DNA from: Ciona intestinalis
Lineage: Eukaryota; Chordata; Ascidiacea; Phlebobranchia; Cionidae
Direction of reading: 5' to 3'
Length of the DNA stretch: 64,000 nt
Assembly: GCF_000224145.3 (NCBI RefSeq)
Contig: NC_020170.2
Span: 4,294,646 to 4,358,645, forward strand
Part shown: positions 14,101 to 26,100 of the stretch, in pieces
How the letters are laid out: each line of letters opens with the position of its first letter
Numbering within the stretch: the first letter of the stretch is position 1
Made by a program: the position numbers and the translations under genes
Notes under the pieces: generated by a model
The model's input: the letters and a program-made list of their open reading frames with translations, nothing else
Database searches by the model: none
What the model was told of the DNA's origin: nothing

Positions 14101-17100
14101 TCGTTTTGAAACCCGGTAGGTGGCGGTAGATATGTTGCTGTTATGTCTACTAACTGGCGCGGATGCGCATGGGGCCTTTCTTTCAGAATTGTTCGACAAG
14201 CGTTTCGCAGGATTACTACTCTCAGCGCAGATCATGCTTTCTGGACGATTTCGTCGTTTCCTTCTGCTAGATTTCTTCTTTGGTCCGGAGCGGATTTTCT
14301 CTGAATGAATTCTTTCCAGCCTCGCATCATCTTCATCATCGCATACATCAATAAAACCATTACCAAGGTTCAGACATTGTTCGCTGATTTTACACGGCGC
14401 GTCATCTACAGACAGTGTCTGTCTTAACTGCCGTTTCCCAGAGTCTGGATTCCAAATCGCATTACTAGGGTACGATGCCGAAAGTCGGTGGTTAGGTGTC
14501 CCAGCCGTCCTTCTATTTCGATCTGTAAACTTGTCATCCCAGCTCCGAGCATTCATTGGGTCGCGAGGCGGTATCATCGGTGGTGAACCGGACTCGGTGG
14601 CTGACTTGGACGTAAGTCGCCCCTTTACTCCATTAGAATCATAACCGAGACCAAATGAGCCGCCGTTCGTCCACCGAACATCTACTCGTCCACTATGGTC
14701 GTTCATCACAGCCCTTGCTTGCTCAGAAGTTGACATTATAGGTTGTCGTGGTAGAGGCCGTCGTGCAAGCGGGTTATCGTACAGCAATGGGTAGTTGCTT
14801 ATTGACCTACATGAAAAAGTGTATGTTGATTTTCTTTACTTGAAATATTGTTGCTTTCAATACCGCTTACCTAATAGATTCTGATGTGTGTTGACGGCTT
14901 ACATCACGGTGACCAGTACAGCAACTGCAATAAAACAGCCATTTTATATGGTAACTCTACTAAAGCAGTTAAATTAATACTGTATTGATTGCCGTTCAAA
15001 TTTAAACGTAGTAATTGCATGGGTCATTTAAAATTATTTTTTTAACGCGGTGAACCAGGTCGCAGGAGTAAAATAAATCACAGGCCCACGTATTATAAAA
15101 ACAAGATTTCCTAAGACGTTCTACAAAATTTTTATATATGCGCACCTGCACTTTTCAGACTGTGGGTTAAACTGCCACTTGAGAACCATTGCCCCGCATA
15201 TAGAAACTATAAACACAAGTGAGAACATTCCAGCCACAGGAAGCCACGACATTACGCCGTCTTGTCTTGTTCTATACACGGTTTCATCACCTGCTGGACA
15301 ATAATTTATACATAAAGTCACCGTTCGTGTAGTGCGTAAGGGTTAAATGAATGTAACTTATTTATTCCCGCGTGTCGGAGCTACGACAACACGGATATTC
15401 TGTGTCAAACATCTTAATTGTGCCCGCTTACTAGTTACCAGGTATGTAACTTTAAGGGTAATTATTTTGGGCCGATTTTTGTGATGTATGGCTGAAAATT
15501 TAGACAACCCGTAAGGAGTTAATTGGTTGCAGCATTTGACGGTAATTGTTGCCCAAGAACACAGACGCCCCCAGTGGTTGGCACATTGAGGATAACACAA
15601 AAAAATTGATACGGAATTCGCATACATATTTCTCTTCTTGTTCCTAATTTGGTATATCTTCTTGTTAAATCATACGTACCATAGCTTGGGACATTGAACG
15701 AATCCGTATCATCATTCATGTCTTGCTCTGAGAACCTGCAAGCAATGCAGTTGATTATGTGGTCTCTACGACGCTGCTGATGCTAAATATAGATGTGCGC
15801 GTGTAATTAGGAAATTAAAGCTGTCTTGGCCCGCACTGCAAATCCCGGTCGGCTCTTACAATTACTCTTGTATGCATGCAACATGTTTTGATATGTATCA
15901 ATACGTCTAGAGTTGTATGTCACAGCATTTTAATGACGTAAGCAAAGTCGGTTATCTTACCGGGATTTCTGCGTTGGGCTCTCGTCATTGACTCTTACGT
16001 CACGTTCTATTTCTGTCTTGCTGTGTATTCCAGGGCGCGGATTGGACGCTTTGGTCACGTGTGTACCTGCGTGAGCGTCATCCAGTCTCGCCCCGACTGC
16101 TTGTTCAGTCGCAGGCTGCAGCGCCATGTCGAGAGGAAGTCTTTTCGCCGTTGGGCGCCACTCAGTCGACACGACGGCCAATTCGGCAACGCTGGCCAAG
16201 CCGGGCAGCATTGTAGAGGTCGTTGTAAGGTGAAGTTTGGATTTTCCTGCCAACTCTGAGCTTGGCGACGTGTTCACGGTTCTAGTGGGATTATTGGTTG
16301 CGTGACTGCGATAAATGTCTTCGATCGGCGTATGTCGTTGTTCTATTACCGTTCCCTGCCTTGTGGTCTCATTCTACAAAGCGGAAACGTAAGATTGAGG
16401 CACTCAATGTTTATTATCTATTTAGTGTTTTGCGTTTCAACTCACCGAAACAACAAAAAGACCAGACTTGACGACTCTGGGTGGAGGTTGACCTGGCAGT
16501 ACGGCGAGGTCGTGCTCCGTAAACTGGTCGATCGGGACTCCATCCAAGCCCGCCGGTTCCCAGCATCTCATGGCGCCCATTGCCAATTTGTCGTCGTGTA
16601 AGCGTTGCAACTGCAGCAGCGACCAGACCAGGAAGCAATCACACCTAATCCATACCGTAGGTGTAAAGCAGACTTCCGAGTATGTTACGGAATCTCCTAT
16701 ATGAACCAGACCAATTACCTCCACTGGTTGTTATCCAATGACAATTTACTTAGCATCCGGAGTCTGGAAAATGTAAGAAGTCGAACGGTCGACAACGAAT
16801 TGTTGCTAAGATCAATATACTGAAGGTTCTTGTTGTAATAGAAGCATGGTCTTACGGTCCTGTCCCGCGGGACCTCTTGAGACACGTTCGTCAACTGTCA
16901 AACATAAAAAAGGAATTGATCTTTTTACCTTTAAAACGCGTCTCGGAATGTTTGCCAATCTGATTAGTGTTGGGTTCCTAAAACCGCAGATTGAGTATTC
17001 TGGTCGCAATTAGGGGAGTCGAACTTTACCAAATTAGCACCAAGCTAATTGTTCAACCGCCTAAACGCCAAAATCTTTCCCCAAAAAGTTGCTACGGGGC

Positions 17101-20100
17101 GGTACTTGCGCAACTGGCGTCCTTACCTTGGCGCAGTCTGTGTCCGGCGGGTTGATGTTGGAATCCAGGCTTTGAATCTGATTCCCGCTAAGCAACAACT
17201 TCTGCAAACTCGCCATCCCACGCATTGTGGCGGAAGTGATTCGGCGAAGGCTGGGGAAAGATTTGCTTCACGTTACATGATTCGTATTTCAGCGCACTCG
17301 GAAACGGCTTTTAAACTTAAAATTGCTGCTACGCTTTTGAATAGCGACCCAGTAGATTTAAATTGTGAATTAGCAGTCACGAATGGCCTATTATGGGCAA
17401 ATGATTCATATCGATTTTAAATAGACCGAGGTCCATTTTAATCGTCTGACGGTTTAAGCCGCAACAGCTAAAATACAAGCACTAAACCCGCCCATTGCCG
17501 TAAATAGAAAAGAATGAAAAACTGTTTCTGTTCCGGAATATTGGTTTCTATTTATTTTTCGTACAACTTGTTTTCTTACTTGTTATTTGCAAGATTTAAC
17601 GAAATCAAGAACGTTTGTCGAAGGAATGTGTCATCTGTCAATCTTACAATCCTGTTTTGGTCGAGTCGGAGCTGCTTTAGATTAACAAGGGACGTGAATA
17701 ACCCTTGCGGGATGCTTGTAATGCGGTTGTTGTGCAGATACAAGTCACTGAGATGGGACAAGCCAGCAAACGCACCAGCGAAGATTCCTACATAAAAGAA
17801 ATATAAAAAATAAGTGCAATTTGAAAAGACTGCTGATAGGCTATAGGCGTGCCGAGGAAAAATCTTTCTATATAGATGAAGATGGTCAAATGTGATCTAT
17901 ACCAACAAATTTCAAAAAAACGAAACATTTCTGATTTGTTTCGTTGGTATGCTCCTGTAAGTAGGATTTGTGCCAAGTTGGGTTGTTTATGGGTTATACT
18001 ACATTCGGAAAAGGTTAGGTATTTTGTTCTTTAGTAAAATTCATATGTACAATAGGGTTAGAGTAGATTGCTAACCACGTACGTTCGTTTATGTTTGATT
18101 TTTCAAAAAAATGCTCTAATTATAGTTTGTTGGTTGTATAATAAGAAATAACTTTTCCATCAATTTTAGAAATACTATTACAATTAAATGTTGTAATAAC
18201 TTGTAAAATAAAAGTCCTTTAAAATAGATCAGTTTAACCAAAACAGCAGGTGTCAGATTAAACTATGTTGCTTCGCATGATTACGAAATCGAAAAAACGT
18301 TTCTCCTAAACCTTCCGGTCACTACACTACCCTGAACCGAAATAGTTGGACTGGGTAAAACGCTTTAAATGATTCGTAAAATGTTGCGAGAATATTGGTA
18401 TCGGCCAGCTTTGTACCAAGTTTTTAAAGATCATAACGGCTGCTTTGTGCTTTAAATAAACTCCAGCAGCTGCTCATTTCACAAATAAAGTATCCAAGGT
18501 TCATCTTGGTTTGTAAATAATCGGTTTACATGTAAAGCCTTAATGAATGCATGTCATGGGTATGCGCAAATACTTAAGGTTGAACCCGCTGAACGTTGTT
18601 ATTTAATCTAAAAGTGTGATGTAGGCAGTATAAGAAATATAGTTAAATATATTTTGCAAATTTTATTTAGATTCGGCTACGACCCACTGTCTGAGATAAA
18701 AAAATAGTAGGATGGGTAAAGATGGGACACTTTTTCATTGTAGTTTCTTGTTTCATTGGGTAGAAAACAAAAAAAAATTAATTGAATTAAAAAACCCTAT
18801 CTTTACGACTTCCATAGACCGTTGTTAATTGTTTAAACCACTATGAGAATATTTGCTGAAAGTGTCCCATCTTTCCCCATCCTACTTATATATCTTATGA
18901 ACTCAGACACCGCATAATGGCACGTTAAACAAAAATTAAAGACCATGTAGTAGGTTGGATAAGACTCTTAATGTTTTTCATATTTTATCGTCTTATTTTG
19001 TAACAAACAAAGAATATTTACTGGAATATATATCCGTATCCTTATACGAAAGTAACGAAAGAGAGTTGGTAAATAAAATTACGACTATAGGGAATATGGA
19101 ATAACATGTGTTAACGATATTCATCTTAACAACGGTATTATAGTCAACAAAATCTATAATGACATTGCAATATGCACTTACTTGTAATGTTGTTATGTCC
19201 CAAGTTGAGCAACGCCAACCCACTAAGTTGGGATAATACTCCATTGCGAATCACCCGAAGTCTGTTGTTTGCTAAGTTAAGAAAGTTAATGTTTCTTGCT
19301 GCACGGAAAACTTTCAGCTGCAGATTGTAAATCTTGTTGTTTTGTAAGATAACTGTATGCAGATGTGTGCTGTTCAGTGGCGGGAGCTGGGAAGAAATTT
19401 GAAATCGGTTTAGATTAAACAGTATTGAGTGCTTAAGTGTATTTAAATTGTTAAAAATCAACATAAAACTCACCGAACTTATCCTGTTCTCTTCGATGAG
19501 CAAAGTTACTGCGTTCCTTGGTAAAGTACCTGGAAATCTACGTAAGCCTCGTGCATTACAATGTATAGTGGTGCTAACACATTGACATCTTCGCGGGCAA
19601 TCGCTTAAGTTAATGCTAGCAGTAACAACCGATATAGTCGCAACCAGCAGATACACCAGCGCTATCTCCATTTGCGTATCTCGCTGTAGGAAACAAGCTG
19701 CTCACTCGCCAAGCCTATGATCTATTTTGACAGTTTCAAAGTGTGACTCTGAGCAACTGACGTTCTTGGACTCAACAAAAAAAAACTGCAGTTTTTGCGG
19801 ATTCGAAGAAAAAGTCTCTGTCTCTACTCTCTCTCCTTCATGCCATGGTTTCCGACCTTCACTGTGGCTCACGCTTTCCCTCACTGAGCAATTACTTCCG
19901 CCCGCTCTGCTTACTTTCCGATTTCCAAGCCTCAAATGAAACCACCAAGAAACGTGGGAACCGGATACACTGTTAGCGACAACTCCAATGTACCACACGC
20001 TTATTCAGAGAATTGCGCCACAGGGAAGCAAATGAAATCTCTTAAACCTTTCCGCTTACACCGGACCCAGGATCGTACTGTAACATATTTTTTAAAAGCC

Positions 20101-23100
20101 GAGAAACTCTCACGCAATAAAAACGAAAAACTTGTTGCAGAAAATGTAAATTTCCGTATTTTTAACAGGTACAGAAGAAATTCTTGGCAACTACACTGCC
20201 GAGCGTCTCGTTTACACCGACTGTTTTATGGGTAAGTATATTATATTTTATCTGCAACTGGACAAGCTTTGCTTATATCTATATATATATAGCATGGGTG
20301 GGGGAAGACGGGACACCTTGTCATTATATTTTCTTCATTCTTTTTACCGAATCTTTACCACTCTAAAAGAGCGTTGTTAATTGATTATAACATGATCATA
20401 TGTGCTAAAGATGTCCGGTCTCCCCCTCACAGAACTCCACAATACATTATATGTATATAAACACATGTGCTTGGCTTTAATGCGTTTATGTGTACCCCAA
20501 CTTTGCTTACATACAGAACCATGCGAGAACGGTGGCACTTGTGAGCCAAGCGACGGTGGATTTGATTGCATATGCCAGCCTGGATTTATTGGTAAGTGCT
20601 ATTTGCCGAACTAAATGAACGAAAAATTTCTTGAATGGAAGATTGATGATACCTTTTTAGACAAAATATTTATCTTTTGTTATATACTATTGGTTGGATT
20701 TACGGTTTGTTTGATATGAATTCGTAACACTTATATTCCAAACTAAATATGTTTAAATTTAAAATTTACCACCTACATATTATTTAACACTGTAAAAAGT
20801 GGGGCCATAACATGTAGTTTTGTAACGTGGCCTAGAACATGCATACTTTAAAATAAATCACCATCGACAAAGTATTTCGATCTATTTTTTCTTTGTTTTG
20901 TGCAGGAACAAATTGTGAAATGAATTTTGATGAATGCGCCAGCCACCCTTGTCAGAATGGTGGAGTGTGTTTGGACTTGGTCAACGAATTCAGGTATTTT
21001 ATGTTGACTAAAACGTAATAGGTTTCTGTGTGAAAATAAAGTAGGTTGAGGTAAAATGGTTCATGTTTTTATTCCTTTTTATCGTCTTATTTGATATACA
21101 TTAAACAAATAATATTTATACTTACCAACTTGCTTTATATTTACCAACTTGCTGCTTCGCATTTACCAACTTGCTTAGGTGCTAACCCTATCTACACTAC
21201 CCCACAGTACTATATATATATATGTTGCATTTTTATGCTGGACCGTCATTTTTAAATTTTACCAGTTAAAACAATTAAGTCAAAAAAATGACGAAAAATA
21301 TAGCTTGGCAATGCAACCGACCAACATGTATGTATCCTAAAACACAACTGCTAAGTTGAAACCTGTTTTTTACAGCTGTACATGTCCTGTCGGTTACGAA
21401 GGCGTTACGTGTGCGTTTGAAACGAACGAATGTGCATCGAGTCCGTGTTTAAATGGGGCTATCTGTACAGATCTCTTGGCGAGCTTTACCTGTCAGTGCC
21501 TCCTGGGGTACAACGGTAATAAACATTTCAATTTGATTAGATTTCTAACATTTCCAAAACAGTTAATTGGAAAATGTGCTAAGATTAGAATTGAATTTCC
21601 AGGCGGCGGCGTTTTTGATGTTTAATAGTCAGTTTGACTTTTAAGTGACGTGAAATTGCGGGCTATTCCTGGAAACGGGCTAAAAATAGTTACAATTTCG
21701 TAATTGTTCAAACGTAAAGTGATAGCGTACGTACTTGAGTCTTGGCTTACTTTATAAGCGTTAATTTTATATTTTCCTACAGGTGTTCTATGCGAATATG
21801 ACGTGAACGAGTGCGAGAGCTCTCCTTGTGCGAATGGTGCCGTTTGCAGGGACCTGGTTGCTCGATTTGAATGCGTATGTACGCCAGGTTATGCAGGCGA
21901 ACTTTGCGACGTGGATATCGACGAATGCTCGTCTAACCCTTGCCAAAATGGTGCTACATGCCACGATCAAGTAAACGAATTCAGGTAAGCTTGCCTTCGT
22001 TGTGAGTATAAATTCGTATACCTCTTGAGTGTACTTTGTTTACTACTAAATCGGACAATAAATATAAGGAAAAAGTGTCCCGTCTTCCCCCATCCTTCTA
22101 TATCTTGTTAGTTACATTTCAATTAGCTTGCTTGTTTATCGTCAGACATATAAATAGCGACCTTATAAATTTCAGTGACAATGTGCGCACTTGCTCTTTC
22201 AAAGTTATTGACATTTAACACATTCCAATCGTCTGGCTAGCGCGTGTGCACCCGACCTTTTAAACTTGATACCTACCTTATAATGGGTTCTAATTTGATT
22301 CTAAACTGCCTTTTAAAGGTGCGACTGTACATTGGGGTTCGAAGGAACGTTTTGCGAAGTTAATCATGACGACTGCGCTGATGTTATTGATCCGTGTTTA
22401 AACGGTGGGACATGCGTGGATATGATAAATGCTTACCGCTGCTCTTGCGCACCGACTTTCGCTGGAGAGGCATGCCAGAATGGTAAGTAATTTTTGTCAA
22501 GAACAGGCGTAATCGCCGACTAGAATATATGCATACGTGGGAATCCGTAAACGGATACAAAGTTTGTGAAACAGGACACACGTGTTATAACGACTGTAAC
22601 CAGGCATGTGTAGGATAAATCAGTACCTGCATTCCCTATGTTGCGTTGTTAGTTGTTTAAAGCATGAATAGCATAAACGGGATAATATGTGCTAAATTAT
22701 TCATCTTCCCCAAGAGTACTATACACAATTTTGAAGTTTAAAACCGAGTTATATAACTTTTATAACGTGCAGAATTGATGCCCGATTTTGACCTCTCATT
22801 TGAACGACCGAACACGTACCACCATGTCCACATGAAAGAGGGAATACACAACATGACTGAGGTCACAGTCGCTTTTTACGTCAAATCCAATCACACCGAA
22901 AGTGAGGGAACACCGTTCTCTTACGGCGTCGGAAAAGGACCACTTGCTGACGTGCTGACACTTACCAACCTTGCAGCATTAACATTGTGAGTTATCAACC
23001 GTTATTAGGTTTAATATAACGGGTTTCCTACAGCCGAGGATTTTCTAAATAGTACATCATGCAAGGCTTGATGTTGATGCATTTGTGGGTGTGTATGAAT

Positions 23101-26100
23101 TGTCCCAATGTCAGCTATACATTACAAAAAAAGAAAAAAAATCTAGAATCATATATGTATAAGTAAAACGCTTTTCAAAATAAATTATAGAAGTAAAAAC
23201 AATTTTAATGACAAAATACTTTTTAAAGATACGTCAATGGAGAATCAGTGGTAACAGATGCTCGAAAAATAAATGATGGTCAGTGGTACCATGTTGTTAT
23301 AACATGGAAGAGTGAAGGTGGTGAATGGGCAATCTATCTTGACCACTTCAGAGAAGTAGGAGGTACTGGGCTGCAGGAGGGGACTGTAATTCCAGGTGGA
23401 GGGGTCCTCGTTATTGGTCAAGAGCAAGATTGCCTTGGAGGATGTTTTTCTGCATCTCAGGAGTTTATAGGTGAATATTTTTGCAATCAATATAAAACCA
23501 ATACTAAAAGTGATTTTAACATTTTTTTTTATTAAGATTCTTGTTTAATTTTCAGGACGTATCTCACAATTCAACCTGTACGACTATGCAATGACTCCCA
23601 CACAAGTTGTTTTTCTACATCGTAACTGTGAGGGTAACAAAGGAACAGTTCGTGCATGGCCTGATGCACTTGGTGGTATTGTTGGCCAAGTTGAAGTTCT
23701 AAGGCCACCTTCCTTTTGTGCCAGTTGCACCCCTATTGCAAATGAGGATAATTTGGTCCCAACCACAGTGGTAAGCATGTGTGTATTGGTGAATAAAATG
23801 TTAACGTTTGAAATTAAACTAAAACATGTGTACTTTAAGGTTTCCTACTTCTCTAAAGCCTGAGGTAAATTTAAGTGCCACAGGTGTTAAGTTATTAAAT
23901 TATACTTTAGAAAAGTTGCAATGAAAATTTGTAAAACTGATAATATTGTGCAATCAAAACTGTTTAGAATGACTTCACCACGAGGCTGTCCTGCCAGGAA
24001 GGTTACAATCTAAAAGTGAGACGAGGTGCCAACAGTCGTATAATATCAGGTGTATCGCTAAAGTGTGGAAATGAAGGAATATGGAGAGTAAACGGAAGAG
24101 ACAAACCAAATCCTTCAGCACTTTTCTTCTGTTCCCGTATTCGGTGTGGGAATTATCCAGCGGTAAGTTATGGAATTATATGCACAAATTTGGTTACAGA
24201 ATTTATTCCTAATTATGTTCTCATATAACTATTAACATATCTTCTACATAATAAATCTTTTCAATTTCGCAATGTGGCAGCACTTACGTGTTTAATTATT
24301 TGGATCTTTTTTAATCTAAAAAAATCACAAAATAGATAAAGTTTATGCAATGTAATGTTTTCATAAAGTTATGTTGGTATAAAGTTATGTTTTTACCATC
24401 CAGGTTGCCAATGCTGACATAGAGGCAGTGGGTGTACGGTTCAATGACACAGTCACTTATTTATGCAACACTGGATATCAACCGATTCAACCCCATGTTA
24501 TAACATGCCAAGCAGATAAAGTGGGTCTTTTTATAGAATCGTACTAATTAATAAAAAATGTAACTTGTTTTATCCCGGCATGTCTGGAAAACAACAGTCG
24601 TTGTTACACGGGTGCCCTGTTTTATACACCTTGTGACAGCAAAAGAGTTGCCGTGTATGTTACTTTACCAAATAATTTTTTTATATTTCATTTTTTGATC
24701 TTGCATAAGTGAGTGCACCTGGCAATACTACTTAAAAAACCCTTAACTCTAGGTTAGAGGTGGTACTTAGCTAAATAGTAAAACTGGCAGCATGAGAATG
24801 TAACATGAACTTTATGTATGAACATACTTCACAGCAATGGTCTAGCCATCCACCTGAATGCACAGATGTAAATGAATGCATCACCAATCCATGTGATAAA
24901 ATGGCATCATGTGTTAACTCAGAAGGAAGCTTTACCTGCACTTGCTTGGTTGGATACTCCGGTAAACTCTTAGATTATGCCAGATAAAGTTTAAATAAAA
25001 TAAAGGTTGTTGTATTAATGGAACAGACCATAGATTACACAAGTTGTACAAATACATATGGTGTTGCAAATAAGGACATTCAAAGTTTAGGCTTTAAATA
25101 CGGCTTACAGTTTACATGTTCTTCAGGTGATGGATTTTCTTGTCATTTAATCGATTGTGGCTTTCCTGGGGATTTATTTCATGGAGAAATTATTGGTTTG
25201 TATATTAGTACATCTGTTTGTACTTGAATCATAATAACCACGGTTGTATGTCTTGTAAATTTTTAGTGGTACAAGGATAAAGCAAGTTATATCTTTTATT
25301 TATTTATAACCTTTATTTTACAAACACTTCAGGGTCTAGCTACCTTTACCAAGACACTGTCCTGTACGTGTGTAACGAGGGTTATTATCTATCTGGTGAT
25401 ACGGATACATTAACTTGCTTGGCAGCTGGGTATTGGGACGGAGTGAGACCACTCTGTGAACCAGTTCAGTGTGAAGAACTTACCCCTGTCAACCATGGCT
25501 CAATGTTGGGTAAGTAACATAACATAATTTTTGTTTATCTTTTTGAAAAGGATAGTGAAGATCAAGTTTTTTAAGAACGAAGAGAAGGAAGTCAACAGCA
25601 AAATGACAGTTATTAAAACATGCAATAGACAAAAAGTGTGGGAAAGTGTCAATTAAAATGATGGCTGTTGCACTTAAAAGATTTCCAAGACGCTTTATTC
25701 CTTTTTATCACTTGAAATTGGTGGAGTCAAAATAAAAATATGAACCACATAGAAGTATTTAAAGAGTTCAACACTTTTATACAACAGCATTTGTAAAATA
25801 AATTAACATACTATTCAATCTATATATGCTTTGCAGTTACCGGGATTGTTTATAAAAACAATGTTACATACACTTGTGATGAAGGATATTACATGGTTGG
25901 TTTAAACTTTGCTTCATGTCTTTCTGATGGATCTTGGGGTGACAGTATTCAAGGTAACACAGAAGCTGTGTGATTATAGCCTAACCCAGTTACATGATAA
26001 AATGCCTAACACCTCATGCTCATTAACCCTCAATTGCCGATTATGAAACTTCCTATCTCTTTTTACAGAGTCATTTTCACATTTTTTTCCTTTTTTCCTT

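Larger units (their letters stand above)
12341..20168 (+). other. 7.8 kb SVEP1 intron 21 containing an entire antisense gene
   Basis: No + strand exon of SVEP1 fits between 12341 and 20168. Exon 21 leaves in phase 1 and exon 22 (20169) enters in phase 1, so nothing is missing. It contains the ten-exon LRR transmembrane gene on the - strand, two MITE copies (18707-18890, 18947-19140), a SINE fragment (15340-15600), and about 500 bp at 19672-20168 upstream of the LRR start codon. Confidence 0.85.

Noticed and set aside
12923..14308. Several + strand open frames over the LRR tail exon
   Set aside because: Antisense shadows of the Ser/Arg-rich tail; no splice sites or domain content.
12646..14787. 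A 713-residue intronless gene starting at 14787
   Set aside because: The frame stays open upstream to an acceptor at 14807 and splices in phase to the transmembrane exon; the whole ten-exon chain then closes exactly.
12341..20168. Two separate + strand genes, one ending before and one starting after the LRR gene
   Set aside because: Exon 21 exits and exon 22 enters in phase 1, the join gives the SVEP1 linker and first EGF (TDCFMG-EPCENGG), and no stop or start lies at the borders.
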